DNA of 64,000 bases from Blastobasis lacticolella (GCA_905147135.1 LR990060.1:2000001-2064000), one strand, 5' to 3'. Positions 20,360-31,605 are shown, counted from the first letter of the stretch. Notes: generated by a model from the sequence alone, not told the origin. A program made the numbers and translations.

Positions 20360-22063
20360 CAGGGGCGCAACAACCGCCGTATCAGCCGTATCAATGATAC
20401 GGGGTCCAAAATCGTTTGTAAGCAAAAATACGTACTGTTATCCTCAATTTCAGTTAAACGCTATTTCCCGGAAAAAAAAAATTCTTTAGTGATTTTCAGA
20501 CCAGGGTCGGGGCCCCCTCCGCCAAAGATGCAAATGAAATCAAGTGATACAATCCGTTTTCGTTCCCCTTTCGCTTAGAGATAATTAACATTTTTAATAA
20601 AAAACAACAACTTAGAGCCCCTCACGCGCACTCACTCATTACTTCATTGAAATTGTGTAAAAATGCACCTATAGCAAAAATGAGAAAAATCTTTATCTCA
20701 TGTACAACATATTCAGCACTATCGGTGAGATCATAAGATTTAAAAAACTCCTTACACTGTTCATTGCTCAACGGGTCAGATGGACCTGGCTCATAATAAA
20801 ATCGTTTTGGCCCACACGATTTTCGAATTTGACTGTTTTTAAGTTAATCGTGAAAACTTTATAGCCAAAATGTCAGAAATAGAGCTCGCACGCTCATTAA
20901 TTAATTGTTTGCGAAGTTAATTTTATTATAAACCAGATGTCAGAAATGTCTACATCGTATAGTCCATTTACTGATTTTATGTTATTCGCGCAAGTATTCT
21001 GAAGGGTTAGTTTGTGAAACTATCGAGCTCGCTACGCTCGCTTATTCAACAAATTATGACATTTTTATATTTATCACGCAAGGTTTTAATATACCAAAGT
21101 CAAGGGCCAATTTACAAAAATTCCGATGTCCACCCCGGCCTTTAAGGAGATTCTTGTCATACAAACTAACAACATAAAACATTAACAAATTATACACCTA
21201 AATCTTCCTCAATAGACAAAGTAATTCCACTTTGTCAATTGGTGAAAACCGCATGAAAATCCGTTCAGTAGTTTTTGAGTTTATCGCGAACAGGCAGACA
21301 GACGCGGTGTGGAACTTTCTTTCATACATATGTTATTCTTACTATTAAGGTGATTCAACGCCCATACTAAATTTCTCTCGATATTCTTTCATTTGTTCGA
21401 GTGTTTAGTGATTGTATTATGATTTCTACTCTTAGTAAATGTATTCAATGGTGCGCAAAGTGGTTTTCTTTTCAAAAGCAGTTAAATCGAAAAAAGCACA
21501 AATCGCCGCTTGATGGCGTTGTTTTGTGATTTAATTATTTTTCTTTTTCATTGCTTTGTTTTACATTATTAACATGTGGAAATCTATTTCGCGCACAATT
21601 GAACATATTTTCTAATAGCCAATTTCACAAAAACGTTACATAAAAATTGTATGATAATCGTACCGCCTTAACACGCGAATGGCTGGGATTTAAGTTACTC
21701 ATTAGCATCCCTTGTAGCCGTGTGGTGACCGGTAGAGTAAAATAGCACCAACCCCTTACACTCGTGGGTGTCGTACAAGGCGACTAACGTTTAGAGGCAA
21801 CATATCTAGTCTCCATAAACTGGAAAATGGGCAGCAGCGTTTTTCATTGTTATGTTTGCAACACTGCAATCTCCAACCCGCCTGCCAAGCGTGGAGATTA
21901 TGGCAATAACCTCCCCTTTTGCGGGAGAGGCCCAAAGTCCTGTAGTGGACTGTTATGGGCTGTGATGATGATGATGATGATCCCTTGTAGTTGGGGGGGT
22001 ACTAACTATGGGGCCCCAGACAGCTATTGATACGGGGCCCCTGGAAGGCAAGCAACGCCACTG
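20360..22063. mobile_element. hAT-like non-autonomous DNA element, 1.7 kb
   Basis: Flanked by an exact 8-bp duplication 'aacctagg' (20352-20359 and 22064-22071). Ends are imperfect inverted repeats: left 'caggggcgcaac', right reverse complement 'cagtggcgttgc'. An 8-bp TSD with CAGnG-type termini is the hAT signature. No transposase-like ORF is present. It contains a SINE-like family 3 insertion (21718-21979). Confidence 0.88.
21718..21979 (+). mobile_element. SINE-like family 3 copy with target duplication
   Basis: Flanked by the 11-bp direct repeat 'atcccttgtag' (21707-21717 and 21980-21990). It begins 'ccgtgtggtgaccggtagag', has 'ctcgtgggtgtcgtacaagg', 'aaaatgggcagcagcg', 'gtggagattatggcaata' and 'agtggactgttatgggctgt', and ends in (GAT)n. 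TSD plus simple-sequence tail indicate retrotransposition by LINE machinery. No clear Pol III boxes were seen, so 'SINE' is an inference. It sits inside the 1.7-kb hAT-like element and is therefore younger than it. Confidence 0.85.
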
Positions 22064-22314
22064 AACCTAGGTCACCTAGGTGAAACACGGACCCAAACAC
22101 AATTTTAGTAATTACTGTCTGTACAAATTACCCGATAAAATAGTGGTAAGCAAATGTATTCCATCACCGACATCATAAGGATTATTATTAGTCCACTGTT
22201 GGACTTGTTTGAGCCTCACTTTATTAAATAAACACAATCAACATTACGGTGCATCTACCAGGAGAACATAAGAGGCGAAATAAGTACGACCCCTAACACG
22301 CGGATCCCTAAAGC

Positions 22315-22677
22315 CAGTGTTACCAGCAGTAGTTTCCAAAAAAGTACGTCTGGGCTCTTAAAATAGTACGAAAATGGCTAAAAAGTTACGATTTCTTCTT
22401 ATTATCTTCTATATTTTATCGGCCTTGGGGGGGGGGGGATGATTTTTAGTCAATTAATGACGTTATTTTGTTGCCGGTGGCTAAAATCAACCCTTCCTTC
22501 CCATTATTTTTCAGTATTTTGCGCACAGGAAAGGTGAAGTGACTACCCCCCTCAGCTAAATTCAGCATTTTGTAAAAACGTACTAAATAGTACGATGTGG
22601 AGCAAAGTACGCTTAAGGTACGACAGTCGGCCAAATAGTACGTAAATCGTACTAAAAGGTACGATCTGGCAACGCTG
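22315..22677. mobile_element. hAT-like MITE, 363 bp
   Basis: Exact 8-bp TSD 'cctaaagc' at 22307-22314 and 22678-22685. Termini 'cagtgttaccag' and 'ctggcaacgctg' are inverted repeats with two mismatches. The interior has several subterminal 'agtacga' motifs in both orientations, of the kind bound by hAT transposases. The longer minus-strand frame crossing it is chance. Confidence 0.92.
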
Positions 22678-22685
22678 CCTAAAGC

Positions 22686-22910
22686 GCTGCCTGCTGCCAC
22701 GCCTCCCGCCTCGCCTCCCGCCCCCCGCCGCCCCGTGCGCCCCGCGCCGAAAGTCGCGGGAAATACTCCGCCACGAGGCCCATGTGTCGACACGCCGGAG
22801 TTTTGGCAGTGTGCATGCTGCACTTGGGTGTGTCGTTTGAACCGCTGACGCCGACAGCGTGGCTTCTTGTGTTTTGAGTTTCGATTTTCGTGTTCGTTTA
22901 TTCGGTTTTT
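22686..22910 (+). promoter_or_regulatory. GC-rich segment, possible promoter or 5' exon
   Basis: A locally GC-rich run (cctcccgcc-type repeats to 'gcgccgaaagtcgcggga') followed by 'ttggcagtgtgcatgctgc', quite unlike the AT-rich surroundings. An insect initiator-like CAGTG is present. No exon, ATG context or splice site could be linked with it, so the role is only a suggestion. Confidence 0.25.
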
Positions 22911-23917
22911 AGCTTTTCGCGTGATCGGTGTGATTGTTTGTTGCGTTGTATGTATAGGATACCTAAGTACTGTGAAAATAACTGTGATAAGACTGTAAAC
23001 GATATGAATGAATGAATGATTTATTGCTTCAGGTACCAATATTAACGTAGTCTTGTTTGTGTACAATGTTCAACAGTTTAAGTATTGTGATAATCATTAT
23101 TCTGTGCATGAGTGCAACCAAGCAGTAGGCCAAAGACCATGTTACCTACCTACTTACGTATTGCATAGCAACCAGTGCATGCTGTAGTGTTGTGTATCTG
23201 TGTGTATGAGTGTATTTACCTATCGGTCATCGAGCCACAAGAAAGCAAGAAAGTGTGGTTAACTGCGCTGGCACCTGACACTGTTTGTTTCCATAAAATA
23301 ACGTTTAAAAGGTACGTACCTACATGCTTTAAAGGTCTAGGTGCTAGCTAGACTAGGAGACGCTACCTACCACCTAATAGTGACGTTAGAAGCGCAACCG
23401 CCGCGCTCGGTTCTTTTCCGACGGGAAATAGGTAGAAAAGACAACGCTTTTATCTTTTCATAAAAACATGTAGGTATTTAGTGGAACCTGTCTGTAATGT
23501 GTTTCACCAAAACTAGATTCAAAAGTGGTTCCCTAGGTACGTAGGTACTTAGATGAGGGAACCGTGTTAGTAGGTACCTAGTACTTACCTATCTGTGTAG
23601 AGCCATTTTGTCAATTGAACGAATCCCGTTTTAGTGTAGTAGATATCTACTTTAGTACGTAGCTGACTATGTTTATTTTTATTTAGTTTAAGTACCTGCG
23701 GCAGTCCACACCGCGGGTCCGGCTGTCTTCCAGACTGATTAATATGTTTTGTTTTTTATTTACGTAGGTTCCTACCTACCTAACCTACTTAGATACTGTT
23801 TTTAGGCCTTTAGTTAATAAGTACCTAAGTATTATGATTTTAATTATGATTTTACTTTTGTTGTGCTGGGGTGGTTTGTTCTGTAAGGTACCTACCTAGT
23901 AGAAATCATCTCGGTGT
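22911..23917. other. Spacer rich in GTAGGTACCTAC motifs
   Basis: Many copies of TAGGTA/TACCTA dimers (for example around 23330-23360, 23525-23590 and 23765-23900), a low-complexity composition common in lepidopteran spacers. A GAATGAATGAATGA run at about 23002-23016 with 'tttattgcttcagg' may be a LINE tail on the minus strand. Confidence 0.5.
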
Positions 23918-24232
23918 TAATGACCTGGTTTTGCTCTCGCGCACGAGGGCCTGGGGTCCGCCTTGACCATGATCCAGGATTTCGCATTTCTGGTCATTAC
24001 GTCTGACAGTCCTGAATCCTGCCTGACCCTGCTACCAGGGGAACCTGATTACCTGACCAGATTAAAATCATGGTTAGACATTCAGTCGCCTAAATATGCA
24101 GGTTTCATCACGATGTTTTCCGTCAGAAAAGGTCACTGGTACGTGGCGGCAGCGGGTGTCGAACCCGGTACCTCTCGCGTAAGACTCGGATACCATAACC
24201 TTAGGCCACCGACGACGCTCCTACTATTTAAG
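23918..24232 (-). mobile_element. SINE family 1, near full length
   Basis: Tail side 'gtgttaatgacctggttttg' and 'ccatgatccaggatttcgca', body 'tcatcacgatgttttccgtc', head at the right with reverse complement 'aaggttatggtatccgagtc' and 'ccgggttcgacacccgctgc' (B box). Confidence 0.8.
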
Positions 24233-24724
24233 CATACCTACCTATTGAAAATAATTAGTGTAGGTAAGTTCCTAGTTAATTTGGTAGAGATTATTCATGG
24301 AGATAAGTAGGTAACATTTAGTTCGGCGCCTGGTAGCAAGATGTAGGAGGTTCGTTTGTTTTGTTATGAATGGCGCGAGATTATTAAACTCTTCTTTATG
24401 GTGTGTACACACTCCACTTACGCCAACGAAGCGTTGTCGGCCGATTTGGATTTCTAAGGTCCAATAGGTAATTGTATTTCGTGGTCAAGCAAATGATCTT
24501 TGGGAGTTTTGGGAACCTATTCGGGCTCGTAATCGCACGTTTGTTCGTTGGCCTTCGGTATCCGCCCAAGCTGCGTTTGGTCGATTGCTTCTATCCGTTT
24601 GATGTTACCGCCACGCTGCGCTGCGGATCGCCGGCCGGCACACGCCAACGGTGCGTGTGTACGTAGCATTAGGCTCCTGGTACTAGGCTTAAGGAGGTTG
24701 CTCTTTTTTCATAGGGGTCGCACG

Positions 24725-24936
24725 CGGTTATTGAACTTCTCCTTCTAGGATCATCAACTTGAAATAGAGCTGCGCATCAACGTAGTCGATATGGTTATTT
24801 TTCTTTAAAAACGAAGATTTTTTATAAAAATTAAAATTCAATGTCTGGATAATATGAAGTCGCCAGTGTACTCTTTGCAAGCTATACTTTAACACCCTTT
24901 CGGCTTTATACATGTATTATGAAACACCCTGTATAT
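24725..24936 (-). repeat. Repeat with ACAGGGTGTTTC terminus
   Basis: On the minus strand it starts 'acagggtgtttcataataca' followed by 'tgtataaagccg', matching the module that starts at 19577. The other end was not found. An ACAGGGTGT terminus suggests a DNA transposon, but the superfamily is not determined. Confidence 0.5.
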
Positions 24937-25290
24937 TTCACTTTGATTTGCTCTCTCGCTTTTTGCTTCTTACTCGGACATTCGGATTATTCGGACAGGT
25001 AGTAAAGATCATGGTAAAGATTATAGTAAAGGGATTTGCCATCGGTACCTAACTACACACACTTCCGGCTGGCAAATTGAAGATCGCAGTGTCGAAAAAT
25101 AGTTTTTAATGGGTAAGAAAGTACCAACCTACAATATAACAAAATACCCCCATTACAGACTAGCTCTTATTCATCGTCACAGCCTATAACAGTCCACTGC
25201 TGGACTTAGGGCCTTTCCCACGAAAGGGGAGGCTATTGCCATAATCTCCACGCTTGGCTAGCGGGTTGGAGATCGCAGTTTTATAAAATA

Positions 25291-25830
25291 CTAGTGGACC
25301 CGGCGCGACTTCGTTCGCGTAGCGTTCTAACCCTACACCTGCCCTACACCTACCGTACACCTACCCTACACCTACCCTACACCTACCCTACACCTACCCT
25401 ACACCTACCTTACACCTACCCTACATCTACCCTACACCTACCCTACACCTACCTTACACTTACCCTACACCTACCCTACACCTACCCTACACCTACCTTA
25501 CACTTACCCTACACCTACCCTACACCTACCCTACACCTACCCTACACCTACCCTACACCTACCCTACACCTACCCTACACCTACCCTACACCTACCCTAC
25601 ACCTACCCTACACCTACCCTACACCTACCCTACACCTACCCTACACCTACCCTACACCTACCCTACACCTACCCTACACCTACCCTACACCTACCCTACA
25701 CCTTAGGTGTGAATCTAAACCATTCCCAGATCCCCTTGAACACACACAAAAAATTTCATCAAAATCGGTCCAGTCGTTTGAGAGAAGTTCAGTGACATAC
25801 ACACTCACAGAAGAATTATATATATAAAGA
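25291..25830 (-). mobile_element. Helitron-like non-autonomous element with internal minisatellite
   Basis: Minus-strand element starting with TC ('tctttatatatataattctt') and ending in CTAG, with the GC-rich hairpin 'gcgaacgaagtcgcg' just before 'ccgggtccactag', and inserted between A and T. No TSD. These are Helitron hallmarks. The 5' part has the common 'cgactggaccgattttgatg' motif. No Rep/helicase ORF. Confidence 0.8.
25331..25704. repeat. 11-bp minisatellite (CCCTACACCTA)n
   Basis: About 34 near-perfect copies of the 11-bp unit, with occasional 'ccttacact' and 'catcta' variants. Because the unit has no stop codon in three frames, it creates an artificial 177-aa reading frame of LHLPYTYPTPT repeats, which is not a gene. 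Confidence 0.95.
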
Positions 25831-25964
25831 TAACATTTTCCAGCCCACGAAGACTCTATATCTTTTGCGTCGAAAATTAGTCGCCTAGTACGACACCCAC
25901 GAGTGTGAGGGGTTGGTGCTATTCTACTCTGTCGGACACCACACGGGCAAGCTCTTACTACACT

Positions 25965-26189
25965 TGGCTAAATTCAGTCACTATTTTAGAAGCAAAAAGC
26001 GGGAAAGCAAGTCAAAGTGGAATTGTTTTACTCATACAATAAGATTTTTGTATCACGACTTTGGAGAAACAGCGACGCGTAACAATTATATAAGTGGTTC
26101 AAAAATGGATCTTCTCTCTGAGCAATACATTCCACTTCGACTTGCTCTCCCGCTTTTTGCTTCTGAATATAGTCGACAGAATTTAGCCA
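25965..26189. mobile_element. Foldback MITE, about 225 bp
   Basis: The arms run nearly the full length: left 'tggctaaattcagtcactat', 'agaagcaaaaagcgggaaag', 'caagtcaaagtgga'; right, reversed, 'tggctaaattctgtcgacta', 'agaagcaaaaagcgggagag', 'caagtcgaagtgga'. Related arms occur at 46688-47098 and, decayed, near 19440. No TSD seen. Confidence 0.8.
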
Positions 26190-26454
26190 CGTGTAATATG
26201 CGCATTAGGCTTCACAGACCGACACAATTATTCGCCCACCTCTAATTAATCTTTTACGGAAAAAGCTATAGTGTTGAAGCAATTCATTAAATACAGAAAC
26301 AGTCATTCGCTACCGCAAACACACAAATACACACGTCATACTTATCAACAGGATGACATTCAATGAATTATGCCCAGGGGTATGCAAATATGTGATAATA
26401 AATATATTTTACTACTTATAGCACAAACTTTGAAATCGAAAAAAAATAACTGTT

Positions 26455-26606
26455 TCATCATTACAGCCCATAACAGTCCACTGCAGGACTAAAGGCCTCT
26501 CCTACGACAGGGGAGGTTATTGCCATAATCCCCATGCTTGGCAGGCGGGTTGGAGATCGCAGTGTTATAAATATAACAATGGGAAACGCTGCTGCCCATT
26601 TGAGAA
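26455..26606 (-). mobile_element. SINE-like family 3, 5'-truncated copy
   Basis: 'catcattacagcccataaca', 'gcctctcctacgacagggga', 'gcttggcaggcgggttggag' and 'gggaaacgctgctgcccatt', then loss of similarity. The head side is missing. Confidence 0.75.
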
Positions 26607-26800
26607 AAAGCTTGACGTGTGTATCTGTGGCATCATAGCTCCCTAAGGGATGGCCCGATTTGGATGCAGTTTTCTCTATTGTAAAGCCAGTTTAATCGAT
26701 ATCTTTCTTAGCTTTGTATTATTAAAATAGGTTCAGTAGTTTCGAAAATATTTGAGCTTAAGTAAACTTGGTCGGCGGTAATCCGACTTTTTCTGTCGGT
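26607..26800 (+). repeat. Dispersed repeat (GCATCATAGCTCCC...GATGCAGTTTTC type)
   Basis: 'ggcatcatagctccctaagg', 'tttggatgcagttttctcta' and 'taaacttggtcgg' match a second copy at 46255-46500 that starts 'ctcccgacgaaaaaagaggg'. A common lepidopteran repeat type; class not determined. Confidence 0.55.
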
Positions 26801-27264
26801 TGGGTTATTCCTTATCGGTTTAAGATTGCTCCAGTACCTGCCCATCCATGTCGGGCAAAGGCAATTTCGGTTGGCTTCAACGTCAAACTTATCACAGACT
26901 ACTTCGTGGCTTTCACGGGGAAATCTTTGCTCGGCAAAAAGGGACCTTAAATTATTTTACCTTGACTTGGAACATCTGTACCGGTCGGGGGTAAGATAGG
27001 AGCGAAGAGATTTAGCGGTCACGCAAAAGTGATATCTATTCCGTAGTAATTGCTCTGCTTACTCAGTTTATATAGGTACCTAGTTGCTAAGTATGAAATG
27101 TGAGAGTGGATCTTAAGCCCCATGACGGTGTGGGCTGCTCCTTGCCAACTTTCCACAAAAAATATAATTAATTTTAATAATCCAACTATACTTGTTAAAA
27201 CTTGAATAATTACTGCACCCATTGATCTTTAAGACTTGTATTGATGAGATGTTTGATAGATGTT

Positions 27265-27445
27265 TGTTACTCCTTCACGCAAAAACTACTAAACGGATTT
27301 TGATTCAATTTGGCAGTAATACAGATTATAGCCCAGAATAGCACATAGGCAACAATTTATCCTGAAATTCAACGTAGTCCGGGAACGGGTCCGGAACGTA
27401 AAAACCGAATTTTACGCAAACGAAGTCGCGGGTTCGCGGGTTAAT
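27265..27445 (+). repeat. Helitron-like 3' fragment
   Basis: 'gcaaaaactactaaacgg', 'ttgattcaatttggcag' and 'aaacgaagtcgcgggttcgcgg' resemble the inner and 3' parts of lepidopteran Helitron-like elements. The terminal CTAG is not at the expected place, so it is called a fragment. Confidence 0.45.
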
Positions 27446-27449
27446 CAGT

Positions 27450-28299
27450 TAAATATACATAACTGATTTATGGAATTGTTCAATTGGCAAATTAAGCTCT
27501 TGGCTTGCGGAGAATATGAGTATTCTAGAATTTGAATAATTGCGAATTTAAGCTTCTGGCTGGCGTAGAAAATGACTAATCAAGGACTTGACGGGCGTCT
27601 ACTAATTTCCTACCGGCACCACAAATTAGTGATGTAACGAATGTCTTTTTTTAACATTCACGAACGCGAATAAGGATGCGAATATATTCTGCCATTATTC
27701 GCGAATGCGAATGCGAATATTCAGTTTTTTTATTTAAAAGTATCCTATAGACATTGACCATACACACAGAAATATGTATAGGTGGTTAAGAATGCAAACA
27801 TGAAGAAAACTGTTTCCTTACTAAATTTTCAAAATATTGCTTGTGCTTCACATAAAAAATTTAAAACGTGTTGAATGAAGGTGTGAAAGCCCAAGAAACT
27901 GTCGCAGCTAGCTACCAAAACTAAGTGCAAAAACATTGATTGTGTAAAAATGAATATCCAGCTCCGTTCCGTGATTGCTCACCACATCTATATAATTCCC
28001 CGTTCATTTTTATATTTGGTGGGGTTCGAGTTCCAATTAAATAATTTTCTTAACAAGAAGCGAATTTAAGCTCAAATGACATCAAGGAAAATTAATATGG
28101 AACTTTCATAGACGGGGCCGATAGCGCATTATAAGAAACTTGCACCGACATCGCCACACCGTATCGAATAGGTTACAAGTTACAAGACCAAAAGGCCAAC
28201 GTCTCATCGCTTAAAGTTGGAGTCTTGGAATGATTGGTGGGTTAGAGGCCCCCCTGGGACTACATCGCTTACCTGTACCAAATCCCAGGACGCTCGGAC
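27450..28299. other. Spacer with a GCGAAT-rich patch
   Basis: 27625-27715 begins 'tagtgatgtaacgaatg' and has repeated 'gcgaat' hexamers. TAGTG suggests another hAT-like left end, but no matching right end was found. The rest shows nothing recognisable. Confidence 0.4.
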
Positions 28300-28923
28300 T
28301 AGTGCTTCCAATCCCGGGTGCTATCGCGGGATTATGGTGTCGCGGGATCAAAAAATAATATGGTGTGGGATTCTATGTGTAACGGGATCCCGCATAATTT
28401 ATTGAAATGCACTCAAGTTGTGAGATTGCGTTTTTATTTTGTACTAAGTTTGATATGCGACCCCTTGATGACTGATTAGGTATCTAGGTTGGTTTTCTGG
28501 GTGGAACAAGGGGAAACATGTTTAAAAATAGTATAGCGTGGTCACGGCACAAGGGTAAAGGGTATCCGTAAAGGGTATGGAGTAGAGATGTATCCAAGCA
28601 ACGCAGCGTGCAGATATCAGCGGTAATCGTCAGTTCGCCTTCATAGTTCGTCTACGTTCGTCTCTGTCGCACGAAAAAATGAAGCTAAAAGTAGATGATG
28701 CTGCCGACTGGAATACACCAACATTTTGTACAAGTAGGTAGGTACCAGTAGGTACTGGGGCACCATTTATGAACCACTCCCCTCTAGACGAACGGTTAAT
28801 TTTGATTTTTAGGATGAAAACCAAACTATAATTTACAGTGACACAAATACCTCGGAACTCTGCGCTTCTAGTCGTGGGACTAAAAAAGCGGGATCCCGTT
28901 TTTTCAGGATCTTGCAAACCCTA
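28300..28923. mobile_element. hAT-like MITE, 624 bp
   Basis: Exact 8-bp TSD 'gctcggac' (28292-28299 and 28924-28931). Termini 'tagtgcttccaatcccg' and, reversed, 'tagggtttgcaagatcctg' are imperfect inverted repeats starting TAGnG. Internal GGGATCCCG-like palindromes lie near both ends (28385 and 28890). No transposase ORF. Confidence 0.9.
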
Positions 28924-28931
28924 GCTCGGAC

Positions 28932-30837
28932 CCTTTGTAATGTTTGCCCCAGCAAAATAGGGCTAACCATTCACCTCTTTGATCTCCAAATGGACTCTTT
29001 CTTTCGTAATATCTCGCATAAATTTTAATATTGTTAGGTCGGTAAGTTGTTTCCGAAATTATTAAGGGACCCTTGCTATGGTATGGTTCTTAGGTCAGGC
29101 GGGTTTTATTCTTTTTCTTTTTCTTTCTTTTTTGCTCCCCATTGTGAATGAAAGGCGAAGGTCACGTCAGTTAACGTGATCAAAGGCTTTGGCTTTCGTG
29201 CATTGAATTTGATAGGAGTATTCAGTTGGAAAAATATTTTTGTGTTTGTAATTGTTATGGAATAAAAATGCTTCTACAGAAGCTGCTCAAGTAGCATCGG
29301 GGGTTCTACAGCTGTTGACTAATGTTACATATTTATTTTCTCTGCCTAAGTAGGCTTATATGAGCTCTATAGCACGTTAAGCAGCCCTTATATCGCAGGT
29401 TTGGGCACAAATTATTCAGCCTTAAGTTCATACACAAAAGACGAATTATTTTCAATTTGGACGTTCGGCATGAAAAACTCATTATTTTCTCAATTACGTT
29501 GGCAACACCGAAAGCGAATGATTCAAAATTAACGAAAATCTTACTCTACTCGTGCACCAAAACAATAATCTCTCATAAAGAATATAACAATTTAAAAATC
29601 GTTCGTCTCGTGGTGAGCGGTTCAAAAATAAATACCAGGAATACTATGGACATATCAGGCAGCAATATTAATAAATAACTGAATGCACCTACGTTTCTAC
29701 ACATCACTACTCCACGCAATTTTTTTAGCTAGATATGGCACTGATTCGTATTCACAATATTAAACAACAAACACGCCCGGTGCAGTCTCCAACGCAATTG
29801 CATTTTTAGTTTATTTGCGTTATAAATGAATGTAGTGACATGCGTGCGGGGTGGGTAACAAAAGCGTGTGCAAGCATTTTTAACTCGCTGTATCAACGTT
29901 AAGTGCGAGTTGGTCCATAAAGCACGTCCATGTAGTTAAATTTTGATAATACTAGGGAATAAAAGCCTCCCGAATGTTCTTTTTTATGAAGACTTTGAGT
30001 AAGTAAAATCAAATTTTTACTCTTTTAATTACATGGCTTCAAAACGTAAATCTTCGTCGTAAAGTAAGCTAAGATGACGTGCCTCAGTGACACTCTCTAC
30101 AGCTTCACCCCCAATCATGATTTGCACATCACGCCTCAAAATCTGCGCAACTCTTTTTTTGTAGATACCTTAAACCATAGACCTGCCCTAATGGGCTTTT
30201 GGTTACCCATTAAGCAAACCTATACCTAAATATGCAATTGACAATTATTCGATATCATATTTTTATTTTCATTTACATATAGGTAATCTAACTTAGAGAA
30301 AAACATCGGAATACCCCAGACCACGAAAATATTAAAATAATCAAAAAATATTTAGAAAATGGTTTTCGTCATCTAATAGGTTGTAGTTATAAACGAAGCA
30401 TGGAACTCTGATTTCCTCACTTCCTATGCAATAATATTAATTAATTAATTTAAAACTTCATGCATATTACAGTACAATGGCGGACTGAAAGCTACGTAGC
30501 TTTTCTACCAGTCAACCAGAGAGCAATTAACAAAAATTACAAGTCAGTGCAACAAAAAAAGAAAAAAAAAGAACATAAAACAGACTAAAAGTAACATTAA
30601 TTAAATTAATATATCAAACATTCCATAATATCCCAAACATAATCAGGTAGGTATACTCCAGTTGGTACCAAGCTAAGTTGCATGACTCATTGGTATTCCT
30701 CGAGCAAGCCTCGTTACGGCAGGGATCGATCGGCGGAACTAGTTACTGGGACCATCTTGACTCCAGCATCATGGCAGATGTTCGGTAGTTGCTATAGTTT
30801 TGACACGTTTATATACCTACTATCCACTCTAGAACGT
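28932..30837. other. Spacer, nothing recognised
   Basis: AT-rich, with homopolymer runs around 29110-29140 and 30545-30575. Short open frames lack known domains. Confidence 0.4.
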
Positions 30838-30985
30838 CAGTGCTTTAATGGTCAAGGTATCCGACTCGTAAGCTAGAGGTATTGGGCTCGATTCCGCCAT
30901 ATAGAGATAATAATCTTTTTCTGAGTTATGCACATTAGTTGAACACTAACCTATACTACGGTGCGAAAAAAAATGGGTTGAAATG
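30838..30985 (+). mobile_element. SINE family 1, head fragment
   Basis: 'taatggtcaaggtatccgac', 'tcgtaagc', 'tgggctcgattccgcca' (decayed B box), then 'tttctgagttatgcacatta' and 'gaacactaacctatact'. It ends before the family's middle. Confidence 0.7.
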
Positions 30986-30989
30986 AAAT

Positions 30990-31345
30990 GAAAGAAATGA
31001 AAGATATTTATAGATTAACAAGGACACCACATTACAACAATCACATAATATAAAATAAACAATAATCATACAAATAAAAAATATATGTACCAAATTACAA
31101 AATTAATATATCGATTCGGAATTGCTGAATTGGTGTTGTATTGACTCCAGCATCACGGCACACTTTTTTTTCTTTTATATTGTGAACAGGCTTGCATTTG
31201 ACCTCAACTCACCTGATGGAAAGCGACGATGAGGTCGAAGATGTAGCATGCATGCCTAGAAGATACCTATTCACTCTTGATTTGAAGACCCCAAGGTTAT
31301 ACTTATCAGGGAATAACGATGCCAGTTGATTTAGTTTTTGACACG
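30990..31345 (-). mobile_element. LINE 3' fragments on the minus strand
   Basis: A GAAATGAAATGAAA run with 'gatatttatagattaacaag' is the simple-sequence tail of a LINE read on the minus strand. A second piece (about 31163-31340) has 'ttgacctcaactcacctgat', 'aagcgacgatgaggtcga' and 'gcctagaagatacctattca', a known kind of LINE C-terminal antisense sequence. No open frame remains. Confidence 0.5.
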
Positions 31346-31364
31346 GATTTTTACTACTCAAGTG

Positions 31365-31525
31365 TTGGTGGCCTAATGGTTAAGGGGTCCCCGATCATGC
31401 CATGTACCGATAATGACTTTTTTCTGAGTTATGTACATTTTAGAGTTATGGTTAGTTGAAGACTAACCGATACTCTTACGGTGAGGGAAACATTCAGACG
31501 ACTGAACGTGTAACCATGATAAGCG
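31365..31525 (+). mobile_element. SINE family 1 copy, decayed
   Basis: 'ggtggcctaatggttaaggg', 'tttttctgagttatgtacat', 'gaagactaaccgatactctt' and 'acggtgagggaaac', then 'gactgaacgtgtaaccatga'. Its B box is lost. Confidence 0.7.
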
Positions 31526-31605
31526 TAAATAGGCAGAGGCACCTCACAATCTATTCATGAACTATGAAAAGATTTAACTGAGTAGAGAATATATTTAACT
31601 GCCCC

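Larger units (their letters stand above)
25170..25949 (-). mobile_element. SINE-like family 3 copy split by a Helitron-like element
   Basis: The left part (25170-25290) has 'ataacagtccactgctggac', 'cccacgaaaggggaggctat' and 'gcgggttggagatcgcagt'; the right part (25831-25949) has 'ttttccagcccacgaagact', 'agtcgcctagtacgacaccc' and 'ggttggtgctattctact'. Flanks share 'agctctta' (25162-25169 and 25950-25957), a likely TSD. The Helitron-like element inserted later. Confidence 0.85.

Noticed and set aside
22446..23066. 206-aa minus-strand ORF
   Set aside because: It spans a hAT MITE boundary, a GC-rich segment and spacer; no domain and mixed composition.
23963..24310. 115-aa plus-strand ORF
   Set aside because: Entirely the antisense of a SINE family 1 copy.
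25331..25704. Telomere-like repeat tract
   Set aside because: Unit is 11 bp and differs from the TTAGG insect telomere repeat.
25294..25827. 177-aa ORF rich in LHLPYTYPTPT repeats
   Set aside because: Artefact of the stop-free 11-bp minisatellite in a Helitron-like element.
27625..27715. Fifth hAT-like element starting TAGTGATG
   Set aside because: No inverted right end and no second copy of the preceding 8 bp could be found.
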